64,000 nucleotides of DNA from Cryobacterium luteum (GTDB taxonomy: Bacteria > Actinomycetota > Actinomycetes > Actinomycetales > Microbacteriaceae): positions 248,001-312,000 of the forward strand of contig NZ_FOCN01000002.1 in the NCBI RefSeq assembly GCF_900110125.1, written 5' to 3'. Below are positions 38,797 to 46,117 of this stretch, one piece after another. The notes under the pieces are model-generated. The model ran no database searches. It was not told where the DNA came from and saw only the letters and a program-made list of their open reading frames with translations. Position 1 is the stretch's first letter. Each line of letters starts with the position of its first letter. The translations under genes were made by a program, and so were the position numbers.

Positions 38797-39324
38797 ATGG
38801 TTGATGTTCGGCGGGTCAAACTTCCCGGCGTGGGTGTGCTGCACACCTTCATCACGGATGACGGCGGCAAGGTCGGCGTCATCGCCCACCGTTCCGGCCA
38901 CAGCGACCTCATCACTTTCGCCGACGACGAGGGCGGCCCCGACGCGAGCAAGGTCTCGCTCCGGCTCAACGAAGACGAGGCGCACACCCTCGCCGAACTG
39001 CTCGGCGGCACCCAGATCACCGAGTCGCTCAGCGCCCTCGACCAGATTCCGGGCCTCAGCATCGACTGGTTCACCGTGGACTATGAAGATCACATCGCCG
39101 GGCAGGCGCTCGGCAATCCTGCCGACCGCGGCATCGCCGGACTCACCGTGGTCGCCGTCGTGCGCGGCGAATCCGCCAACCCGGCTCCCGCCGCCGACTT
39201 CAAGGTTTTTCCCGGTGACACCCTCGTCGTCGCTGGGTCGCCGGAGAAGGTCGTTAAGGCCTTCGCATTCTTTCGCACCGGTGAAGTAAAGGCGAAGACC
39301 GTCGACGCTCCACCCGGGGGGTAA
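38797..39324 (+). CDS. TrkA-C domain regulatory subunit of a cation/proton antiporter
   Basis: 175 residues from ATG 38797. The N-terminal ~85 residues are a small soluble domain; the C-terminus is a TrkA-C/RCK-C ligand domain (DFKVFPGDTLVVAGSPEKVVKAF). This matches KhtT-type gating subunits, and the antiporter gene follows after 3 nt. ATG 38791 is only 2 nt from AGGAG, so the second ATG, 8 nt away, is preferred. Confidence 0.85.
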   Translation: MVDVRRVKLPGVGVLHTFITDDGGKVGVIAHRSGHSDLITFADDEGGPDASKVSLRLNEDEAHTLAELLGGTQITESLSALDQIPGLSIDWFTVDYEDHIAGQALGNPADRGIAGLTVVAVVRGESANPAPAADFKVFPGDTLVVAGSPEKVVKAFAFFRTGEVKAKTVDAPPGG

Positions 39325-39327
39325 ACG

Positions 39328-40794
39328 ATGCACCTGGGCGAAGACCTCCTCGTTCTTGGCATCCTGCTCGTCGTCGCCTACATTCTTGGCCGTCTGGGCA
39401 AGCTGATCGGGCTTCCCACCATCCCGATCTACATGATCGTCGGTGTTCTGGCGAGCCCGAACACCGACTTCTTCCCCCTTGACTTTCAATCCGCCGATAT
39501 CGAACTCATCGCCGTCTTCGGCCTGATTCTGCTGCTGTTCAGCCTCGGCCTCGAATTCGATCAGGAAGAATTCTTCGGCAACGCCAAAACCCTGATGATC
39601 TCCGGCGGTTCCTGGATTCTCATCAACATGGGCGCCGGCTTCGCGTTCGGCCTGCTCGTGGGCTGGGGACCGCGGGAAGCGCTCGTCATCGCCGGAATGA
39701 CCGGAACCTCGTCGAGTGCGATCATCACCAAACTGCTCATCGAACTGCGCCGCCTCGCCAACAAAGAGACGCCGATGATTCTCGGGGTGACCGTCGTCGG
39801 TGACATCTTCATCGCGATCTACCTCTCGATCGTGTCCGTCGTGCTCAGCGGCGAAACCGAGATCTGGCCGATCGTTCTGCAACTCTCCATCGCGTTCCTG
39901 TTTCTCGTGGCGATGTTCTCGCTCGCCCGCTGGGGCGGGCGCGTGGTGTCGCGCCTCATGCGTACCAAGGACGACGAACTCTTCACCATTTTGTTCTTCG
40001 GCCTCGTGGTGCTGTTCGCCGGCATTGGCGAGATCATCGGCGTTACCGACGCGATCGGCGCCTTCCTGATCGGCGTCGTGCTCGGCGCGAGCAGCTACCG
40101 CGCCAGGATCGAACGCGTGGCCGTGCCGCTGCGGGACATCTTCGCGGCCTTCTTCTTTCTCAACTTCGGTCTGGCCCTCGACATCGCCCAGTTCGGATCG
40201 GTGATTGGCGTCGTTCTTATCGCAATCGTGATGACCTTCGTGCTCAGCCTGTTGTCGGGCGCCTTGCTGGCCTGGCTGCACAAAATGGGGCCGCGTGAAG
40301 CCCTTAACACTGCGGCGATCTTCGTCAACCGCGGTGAGTTCACGCTGATTCTGGCGACCCTGTCGGTGTCGGCCGGGCTTGACCCGAGGCTGCAGCCGTT
40401 CGCGGGCCTCTACGTTCTTGTCATGGCGATCCTCGGCCCGCTGTTCGCTGCGAATTCCGAGAAGATCGGGTCGATTCTGCGCCGCCGCATGCCGGCATCC
40501 GCTGCCACCCGTGCGCCGCGCAACCCGATGCTCGAGGAAGAGATCGCCCTCGTCGAGGCGGCGACCGCAGCCCAGGCCGCCGACGCCGACGAGTTCGCCC
40601 GCCGTGCTTCCAAGCGCGACTCGGCCAATTCCCACCCGGGGATCGATACAGTGAAACGCTCCCACCCGACCGATTCCGGTCTGGATCCCATGGCCGATTT
40701 CGCTCTCGGCCAGCATTCCCCACCACCCGATGACACGACCGACAAACCGGCACGTAAACCCGGGCGAGAATCCCACACAGGTGACTATTCGTGA
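39328..40794 (+). CDS. CPA2-type cation/proton antiporter
   Basis: 488 residues with about 12 hydrophobic segments of the Na/H exchanger fold and a ~85-residue polar C-terminal tail. Motifs include LFSLGLEFDQEEF and GMTGTSSSAI. Paired with a TrkA-C regulator, it resembles KhtU, a K+/H+ exchanger; the ion is inferred. Its stop overlaps the SURF1 GTG (GTGA). Confidence 0.9.
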   Translation: MHLGEDLLVLGILLVVAYILGRLGKLIGLPTIPIYMIVGVLASPNTDFFPLDFQSADIELIAVFGLILLLFSLGLEFDQEEFFGNAKTLMISGGSWILINMGAGFAFGLLVGWGPREALVIAGMTGTSSSAIITKLLIELRRLANKETPMILGVTVVGDIFIAIYLSIVSVVLSGETEIWPIVLQLSIAFLFLVAMFSLARWGGRVVSRLMRTKDDELFTILFFGLVVLFAGIGEIIGVTDAIGAFLIGVVLGASSYRARIERVAVPLRDIFAAFFFLNFGLALDIAQFGSVIGVVLIAIVMTFVLSLLSGALLAWLHKMGPREALNTAAIFVNRGEFTLILATLSVSAGLDPRLQPFAGLYVLVMAILGPLFAANSEKIGSILRRRMPASAATRAPRNPMLEEEIALVEAATAAQAADADEFARRASKRDSANSHPGIDTVKRSHPTDSGLDPMADFALGQHSPPPDDTTDKPARKPGRESHTGDYS

Positions 40795-41567
40795 TCAGAA
40801 TGATGCTGCGCCCCCGTTGGGTGGCCGCACTGCTATTTGCCCTCGGCATTGCCGCTGGCTTCGCCCTGTTGGGGAACTGGCAGCTGGAACGCGCCATCGA
40901 GTCCGGCGTGGTTGTGGAGCGAACCACCGAGCAGGCGCAGCCGCTCGCTGAAGTGGCGCAGCCTGACGGCGGAGTGACGCAGGTTGCAACGGGCCAGATG
41001 GTCACCGCCGAGGGCACCTGGGTACCCGGAGACGAGACGCTCATCACCACCCGCATCAACGGCGGTACCGAGGGCTTCTGGGTGGTCAGTCATTTTCGAA
41101 CGGATGCCGCCGTCAGCATCGCCGTCGCGCGCGGATGGGCTCCCGACAAAGCCACGGCCGAAGCCGTCATCGCCACGCTCCAGAGTGCACCGCAAAACAC
41201 CCCGGTCGCCCTGACCGGACGCTTCCTCACCGGCGAGGCCCCTGAGCTGCCCGACCCGGAAGGTGACTCGAAGGAGCTGACCAAGGTCGCGCCATCCGCT
41301 CTCATCAATCTATGGGCGGATTTCTCCGACGAATCGGTCTACTCCGCCTATATCGTCGACGCGGCGGCTCCGGCCGGCCTCGATGTGATCGACTCCCCGG
41401 TGCCCGAAGTTGACCAGTCGCTCAACTGGCTGAACATCTTCTACGCCATCGAGTGGGTCGTCTTCGCCGGATTCGCCGTCTTCCTCTGGTACCGACTGGT
41501 GCGCGACGCCCTCGAGCGCGAGCAGGAAGACGCCGAGGCAGCGGAAGCGTCGAGCGCGCTCGCCTAG
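40791..41567 (+). CDS. SURF1 family protein
   Basis: Cytochrome oxidase assembly factor family. 258 residues with one hydrophobic segment at each end (residues ~10-27 and ~215-237) and a central extracytoplasmic domain. The LGNWQLERA motif is typical. GTG start overlaps the antiporter. Its TAG stop is the start of the next gene's -10 box. Confidence 0.88.
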   Translation: MIRMMLRPRWVAALLFALGIAAGFALLGNWQLERAIESGVVVERTTEQAQPLAEVAQPDGGVTQVATGQMVTAEGTWVPGDETLITTRINGGTEGFWVVSHFRTDAAVSIAVARGWAPDKATAEAVIATLQSAPQNTPVALTGRFLTGEAPELPDPEGDSKELTKVAPSALINLWADFSDESVYSAYIVDAAAPAGLDVIDSPVPEVDQSLNWLNIFYAIEWVVFAGFAVFLWYRLVRDALEREQEDAEAAEASSALA

Positions 41568-41578
41568 AATTAGGCACA
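41565..41578 (+). promoter_or_regulatory. -10 box of the DUF3817 gene, containing the SURF1 stop
   Basis: TAGAAT at 41565-41570, 7 nt, then ATG 41578. The TAG is the SURF1 stop codon. Confidence 0.58.
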
Positions 41579-42027
41579 TGCCTCGTCAACCCAAGCCCGC
41601 CGATATTTCCAGAATCCCCGGTGCGCTCCGGCTGTACCAGGTGTCATCGACCATTACCGGTGTCTTCCTGCTGCTGCTCTGCATCGAAATGGTCATCAAG
41701 TACGGCTTCGGCCACCAGATCGAACTCGGCGGCGCGCAGGGCTTCCTCGCCCTCGTTCCGACCGACACGGTCGCGGCCGTCAACCTCAGCACCGGCATCC
41801 TGATCGCGCACGGCTGGTTCTACGTGCTCTACCTGTTCGCCGACTTTCGCCTGTGGAGCCTCATGCGCTGGCCGTTCTGGCGCTTCGTGCTCATCGCCCT
41901 CGGCGGCGTCGTTCCCACCCTGTCGTTCATCGTCGAAGTTCCCGTCGCCCGAACGGTGAAGCGCTTCCTCGCCGAGAACGCCGAAGAAACCGCGGCAATT
42001 GCCGAGAAGGCTCAGGCTCAAGCATGA
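41578..42027 (+). CDS. DUF3817 membrane protein
   Basis: 149 residues with about three hydrophobic segments, including [21 protein letters not shown] split by short polar turns, and a charged C-terminal helix rich in Ala/Glu. DUF3817 proteins often neighbour guaA in actinobacteria, but their role is unknown. It overlaps the guaA ATG by ATGA. Confidence 0.82.
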   Translation: MPRQPKPADISRIPGALRLYQVSSTITGVFLLLLCIEMVIKYGFGHQIELGGAQGFLALVPTDTVAAVNLSTGILIAHGWFYVLYLFADFRLWSLMRWPFWRFVLIALGGVVPTLSFIVEVPVARTVKRFLAENAEETAAIAEKAQAQA

Positions 42028-43637
42028 CCACGACCAATCCCGCAACGGATGCCGCCCCCGCCGATTCGGGGCTCGATCGCCCCGTTCTCGTGGTCGACTT
42101 CGGTGCGCAGTACGCGCAGCTGATCGCCCGGCGCGTGCGCGAGGCATCCGTTTATTCGGAGATCGTGCCCCACACGATCACCGCCGCCGAGGTGCTCGCC
42201 AAGAACCCGCGCGGAATCGTGCTGAGTGGTGGGCCGTCGAGCGTCTACGCCGAGGGTGCCCCCGCCTTCGACGGCGCGATCTTCGAGCTCGGTGTTCCCG
42301 TGCTCGGCATTTGCTACGGCTTTCAGGTGATGGCGACCGCCCTCGGCGGCACCGTGGCCCACACCGGCGCGCGCGAATACGGCTCGACCCCGGTCACCGT
42401 GAGCAACGGCGACAACGTGCTGCTCGCCGACCAGCCTGACAGCCAGACCGTGTGGATGAGCCACGGAGACTCGGTCGCCACCGCCCCCGACGGTTTCACC
42501 GTGCTCGCCTCCTCGGTCTCAACCCCGGTCGCCGCGTTCGCCAACGACGCCAAGCGGCTCTACGGCGTGCAGTGGCACCCCGAGGTCAAGCACTCCGAAA
42601 ACGGACAGCACGTGCTCGAGAACTTTCTGCACCGCGCCGCCGGCATCAACCCGGACTGGAACAGCGGCAACGTCATCGCCGAGCAGGTCGCGAAAATTCG
42701 CGCGCAGGTCGGCACCGGCAAGGTCATCTGCGGGCTCTCCGGCGGAGTCGACTCCGCCGTCGCCGCGGCCCTCGTGCACAAGGCCATCGGCGACCAGCTC
42801 GTCTGCGTCTTCGTCGACCACGGCCTGCTGCGCCAGGATGAACGCCGCCAGGTCGAGGAGGATTACGTCAAGGCCACCGGCATCCGGTTGGTCACCGCCG
42901 ACGTGCGTGAGCAGTTCCTGGTGGCGCTCAAGGGTGTGAGCGACCCGGAGACCAAGCGTAAGATCATCGGTCGCGAGTTCATCCGCACCTTCGAGCAGGC
43001 TCAGGCCGAACTCGTTCTCGAATCGAAGGAAACTGACGGCGACCCCATCGCGTTCCTTGTGCAGGGCACGCTCTACCCCGACGTCGTCGAATCCGGCGGC
43101 GGCAGCGGTACCGCGAACATCAAGAGCCACCACAACGTAGGCGGCCTGCCCGACGACCTCAAGTTCGAACTGGTCGAACCGCTGCGCACCCTGTTCAAGG
43201 ACGAGGTACGGGCGATCGGCGCCGAGCTCGGCCTGCCGGCCGAAATCGTGCAGCGTCAGCCGTTTCCCGGCCCCGGGCTCGGCATTCGCATCGTCGGCTC
43301 GATCACCCAAGAACGCCTCGACCTGCTGCGCCAGGCGGATGCGATCGTGCGCTTCGAGCTGACCGCCGCCGGTCTCGACCGTGAGATCTGGCAGTGCCCG
43401 GTCGTGCTGCTGGCCGACGTGCGCTCGGTGGGCGTGCAGGGCGACGGCCGCACCTACGGACACCCGATCGTGCTGCGCCCGGTGTCGAGCGAAGACGCCA
43501 TGACCGCCGACTGGACCCGTCTGCCCTACGATCTGCTCGCCAAGATCTCGAACCGCATCACCAACGAGGTCGACGGGGTGAACCGCGTGGTGCTCGACGT
43601 CACGAGCAAGCCGCCGGGAACCATCGAGTGGGAGTGA
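42024..43637 (+). CDS. guaA: GMP synthase (glutamine-hydrolysing)
   Basis: Converts XMP to GMP. 537 residues: class I glutaminase domain (Cys in [10 protein letters not shown], His/Glu in WHPEVKHSE), ATP pyrophosphatase P-loop [12 protein letters not shown], and the C-terminal dimerisation domain ending KPPGTIEWE. The ATG overlaps the upstream stop; the longer frame back to 41853 merely overlaps DUF3817. Confidence 0.97.
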   Translation: MTTTNPATDAAPADSGLDRPVLVVDFGAQYAQLIARRVREASVYSEIVPHTITAAEVLAKNPRGIVLSGGPSSVYAEGAPAFDGAIFELGVPVLGICYGFQVMATALGGTVAHTGAREYGSTPVTVSNGDNVLLADQPDSQTVWMSHGDSVATAPDGFTVLASSVSTPVAAFANDAKRLYGVQWHPEVKHSENGQHVLENFLHRAAGINPDWNSGNVIAEQVAKIRAQVGTGKVICGLSGGVDSAVAAALVHKAIGDQLVCVFVDHGLLRQDERRQVEEDYVKATGIRLVTADVREQFLVALKGVSDPETKRKIIGREFIRTFEQAQAELVLESKETDGDPIAFLVQGTLYPDVVESGGGSGTANIKSHHNVGGLPDDLKFELVEPLRTLFKDEVRAIGAELGLPAEIVQRQPFPGPGLGIRIVGSITQERLDLLRQADAIVRFELTAAGLDREIWQCPVVLLADVRSVGVQGDGRTYGHPIVLRPVSSEDAMTADWTRLPYDLLAKISNRITNEVDGVNRVVLDVTSKPPGTIEWE

Positions 43638-43650
43638 TCCCGACATAGCG

Positions 43651-43682
43651 AAGGGCCGGCTCTGAAGAGCCGGCCCTTTTTG
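43651..43682 (+). terminator. rho-independent terminator after guaA
   Basis: AAGGGCCGGCTC pairs with GAGCCGGCCCTT around a TGAA loop, followed by a T run. Confidence 0.95.
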
Positions 43683-43712
43683 TGTGGACGTGCCCGCGCA
43701 TCCGTTCGTGGG

Positions 43713-43773
43713 CGCGCCCGCTACGGGTGGGCGCGCCAGTAATAGAGGGAGCGCCCCCCCCGTAGCGGGCGCG
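43713..43773. repeat. palindromic intergenic element, variant with different core
   Basis: A perfect 15-bp inverted repeat CGCGCCCGCTACGGG (43713-43727) and its complement (43759-43773) around a 31-nt GC-rich centre. The arms resemble those of copy 4 at 45770 but the centre differs. Confidence 0.75.
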
Positions 43774-43789
43774 GTCATCCGAATACGCC

Positions 43790-43803
43790 TAAGATCGGCG
43801 GCA
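43790..43803 (+). promoter_or_regulatory. -10 box of a leaderless membrane-protein gene
   Basis: TAAGAT at 43790-43795, 7 nt, then ATG 43803. Confidence 0.58.
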
Positions 43804-44225
43804 TGACTCGGTTACCGTCCTCCTCAATCGCCCGGGTGTCGTCCGGCGTCGGCGCTGTGTTCCTGACGGCCCTCGCGGGATTTCAGCTCGCGCTGGCGCT
43901 CGGAGCTCCCTGGGGTCGGGCGGCCTATGGCGGGGCGACCGAGCACCCAACCAAGCGGATGCGCGCGAGCAGCGCCGTCGCATCCGTTGTGTGGGCGGTG
44001 ATCGCGCTCGTGGTGCTGCGTCGCGGTGGCCACGAGGTGAGGCGGGTGGTGCCCGGCCAGGCCGTTCCGGCGGTCATGTGGACGGCGGTCGGGCTGCTGG
44101 CCGTGGGAGTCGTGCTGAACACTCTCACGCCGAGCCGGCTGGAGCGCATGATCTGGGCACCCGTTTCCCTGGTGCTGCTGGTCACTACGACGGCGACGGA
44201 GCTGGCAGCGCGCCCGCGCCGCTGA
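43803..44225 (+). CDS. small four-helix membrane protein, unknown function
   Basis: 140 residues with four hydrophobic segments (~12-33, ~55-73, ~83-105, ~115-135). The FQLALALGAPWGRAAYGG segment recurs in unannotated actinobacterial membrane proteins. No catalytic motif. Leaderless start. Monocistronic by position. Confidence 0.75.
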   Translation: MTRLPSSSIARVSSGVGAVFLTALAGFQLALALGAPWGRAAYGGATEHPTKRMRASSAVASVVWAVIALVVLRRGGHEVRRVVPGQAVPAVMWTAVGLLAVGVVLNTLTPSRLERMIWAPVSLVLLVTTTATELAARPRR

Positions 44226-44341
44226 CGCGCGGCCTCACCGCGAACGGATTTACGTGAAAACGGCCGGGTAAGCGATATCTTGCTAGTCGTCGTAGTGGTA
44301 CCGGCAGGCCGCGATGCGGCATCGGGTGCTCGTCGAAGGGC

Positions 44342-44836
44342 TCAGGTGTCGTGCGCTGCGGCGGCGCTGATCCGCTGCAGGAGCCCCACGAGAGTCGCCT
44401 GCTCCTCTCTGCTGAGACCGGCGATGAGGGTGCGTTCGGTCTCCACGTGCGGGGCTAGAGCGGCGTCGATGAGTCGCCTGCCGGCCTCCGTGAGTGCAAC
44501 GAGGGTGCCCCGGCCATCGTCGGGATTGGCCGCACGACTGACCAGCCCTCGCGACTGCAGCTTGTTCAGACGCTGGGCCACCGCACTAGACGAGATCATC
44601 GCATCTCGGGCCAGGGCTGCCGGGCTGACGCGATACGGCGCGCCGCTGCGTAGCAGCGTGGCGAGCACGTCGAAAACGGATGCGTCCAGCCCGTACCGCG
44701 CAAAGGTGACGGCCAGGCGCGAGTCGACCGCCAGCGCGGTGCGACTCAAGCGGCCGATAACGGCCATGGGGGAGACGTCGAGTTCGGGCTTCTCGGCCTG
44801 CCATTGCTCAAGGATTCGATCCACCTGGTCTGCCAT
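44342..44836 (-). CDS. MarR family transcriptional regulator
   Basis: 164 residues with a winged helix: SPAALARDAMISSSAVAQRLNKLQSRGLV as the DNA-reading region and a wing at RAANPDDGRGTLVALT. Divergent from an EamA transporter with a double palindrome between them, so it probably represses both genes and responds to a transporter substrate. Confidence 0.9.
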   Translation of the reverse strand: MADQVDRILEQWQAEKPELDVSPMAVIGRLSRTALAVDSRLAVTFARYGLDASVFDVLATLLRSGAPYRVSPAALARDAMISSSAVAQRLNKLQSRGLVSRAANPDDGRGTLVALTEAGRRLIDAALAPHVETERTLIAGLSREEQATLVGLLQRISAAAAHDT

Positions 44837-44848
44837 GGGTCCACCCTA
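44837..44848 (-). promoter_or_regulatory. -10 box of leaderless marR
   Basis: On the minus strand TAGGGT (44848-44843), 6 nt, then ATG 44836. Confidence 0.6.
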
Positions 44849-44855
44849 GCAATGG

Positions 44856-44888
44856 CTAAGCACTTAGCTATACTAGCTAAGTGCTTAG
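44856..44888. promoter_or_regulatory. double MarR operator
   Basis: Two 12-bp palindromes, CTAAGCACTTAG (44856-44867) and CTAAGTGCTTAG (44877-44888), lie 21 bp apart, two helical turns, inside a larger perfect 16-bp dyad (44855-44870 and 44874-44889). The second site covers the transporter start codon. Confidence 0.85.
44869..44881 (+). promoter_or_regulatory. -10 box of the leaderless EamA gene
   Basis: TATACT at 44869-44874 between the two operator palindromes, 6 nt, then GTG 44881. Confidence 0.65.
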
Positions 44889-45786
44889 CAATCGATATGT
44901 CCTGTTGGCGACCACCGCCCTGGCTCCCGTGCTTTGGGGAACCACCTACTTGACGACGACCATGTTCCTGCCGGCGGACCGACCGCTGCTCGCAGCATTC
45001 CTGCGGGCGCTGCCGGCGGGGCTTCTGCTTCTGATGCTGTGCCGCCGGTTGCCGCGCGGTGCATGGTGGTGGAAGTCCTGGGTGCTCGGTGTGCTCAACA
45101 TCGGGGCGTTCTTTGCCCTGCTCTTCATCGCGGCCTATCGTCTCCCCGGCGGCGTGGCCGCCATCGTCGGTGGTTTGCAGCCCCTTGTCGTAGCCCTGCT
45201 CGCCAGCCGCGTGCTGCACGAACGGCTGAGCGGGCGGGTGCTCGGCAGCGGTGCCGCCGGAGCCTTCGGGGTGAGCCTCATCGTGTTGCAGTCGCAGGCG
45301 CGGCTCGATGCCATCGGAATTCTCGCCGCGCTCGCCGGCACACTGTGCATGGCCCTCGGCATCGTGCTCTCCAAGAAATGGGGGCAGCCGGCATCCCTTC
45401 TGGCGACAACATCGTGGCAACTCATCGCGGGCGGGCTCACTCTTCTGCCGGTCCTGCTCCTGATCGAGGGCATCCCCGCCGCTCCGTTGACCGCGACCAA
45501 TATCGCCGGGTACGTGTATCTGTCCGTGGCCGGCACCGCATTCGCCTACGTGGCCTGGTTTCACGGCATTGCGCGCCTGCCGGCCAGCACGATCGCATTC
45601 CTCGGCTTGCTGAGCCCGATCGTGGCGATCCTGCTCGGCTGGACCATCGCCGGAGAGCACCTCAGCCTGATTCAGATCGCCGGGATCGTCATCGTGCTGG
45701 GCTCGATCGCTGCCGTCATCGTCGCCAGAGCTCCGATATCCCCGCACGAACGTATCCACCTCCGTGGCCGCGCCCGCTATCGGTAG
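44881..45786 (+). CDS. EamA family transporter
   Basis: 301 residues with ten hydrophobic segments and two EamA repeats (ALAPVLWGTTYLTTTMFLP near the start; FHGIARLPASTIAFLGLLSPI in the second). Probably an exporter for a compound sensed by the divergent MarR. The last residues, RGRARYR, and the TAG stop are encoded by the left arm of palindromic repeat copy 4, so the native C-terminus seems to have been replaced by the repeat. Confidence 0.9.
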   Translation: MLSNRYVLLATTALAPVLWGTTYLTTTMFLPADRPLLAAFLRALPAGLLLLMLCRRLPRGAWWWKSWVLGVLNIGAFFALLFIAAYRLPGGVAAIVGGLQPLVVALLASRVLHERLSGRVLGSGAAGAFGVSLIVLQSQARLDAIGILAALAGTLCMALGIVLSKKWGQPASLLATTSWQLIAGGLTLLPVLLLIEGIPAAPLTATNIAGYVYLSVAGTAFAYVAWFHGIARLPASTIAFLGLLSPIVAILLGWTIAGEHLSLIQIAGIVIVLGSIAAVIVARAPISPHERIHLRGRARYR

Positions 45787-45829
45787 CTGCTACGGTAACC
45801 GGCGTAGCGGCTACCGATAGCGGGCGCGC
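45769..45829 (+). repeat. palindromic intergenic repeat, copy 4
   Basis: The most symmetrical copy: perfect 18-bp outer arms (CGCGCCCGCTATCGGTAG and its complement) around the core GCTACGGTAACCGGCGTAGC. The left arm overlaps the 3' end of the EamA gene. Confidence 0.9.
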
Positions 45830-45911
45830 TCACGGGGTGAACGCGGGGTGACGGCGCGGGTAACGGCGGGGGTGGCGGCGCGGGCGGGCCCGCACGCGAG
45901 CATCCGCTGGA

Positions 45912-46064
45912 TCAGTCCTTGGGAGCTTTCAGGTATCGGCGAATGGCGAGCACGACCACCCAGGCGAGGCCGAGCAGCACGATGGCGCTGCCAATGTAGC
46001 CGAACGTGGCATTCGAGCCGCTGATTTCGAGGGGGAGCAGCGGGTGCAGGTCAGTGAAACTCAT
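45912..46064 (-). CDS. 50-residue single-span membrane protein
   Basis: Starts MSFTDLHPLLPLEISGSNAT and ends RRYLKAPKD. A single hydrophobic helix (residues ~22-40, YIGSAIVLLGLAWVVVLAI) is followed by a basic cytoplasmic tail. Coding-like GC3 and a clean start and stop. It lies 53 nt downstream of the pyruvate kinase-like gene on the same strand. Function unknown. The rest of the 330-bp gap between EamA and that gene holds repeat copy 4 and nothing else I recognise. Confidence 0.65.
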   Translation of the reverse strand: MSFTDLHPLLPLEISGSNATFGYIGSAIVLLGLAWVVVLAIRRYLKAPKD

Positions 46065-46117
46065 TGCTTAAGCCAACCACAGTGTGACGTGTGCACGGTA
46101 CGAAAAAGCGCCGGGTT

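Noticed and set aside
38782..40776. 664-codon open frame on the - strand
   Set aside because: Antisense to the antiporter and its regulator; His/Asp/Glu-rich shadow of membrane-protein codons.
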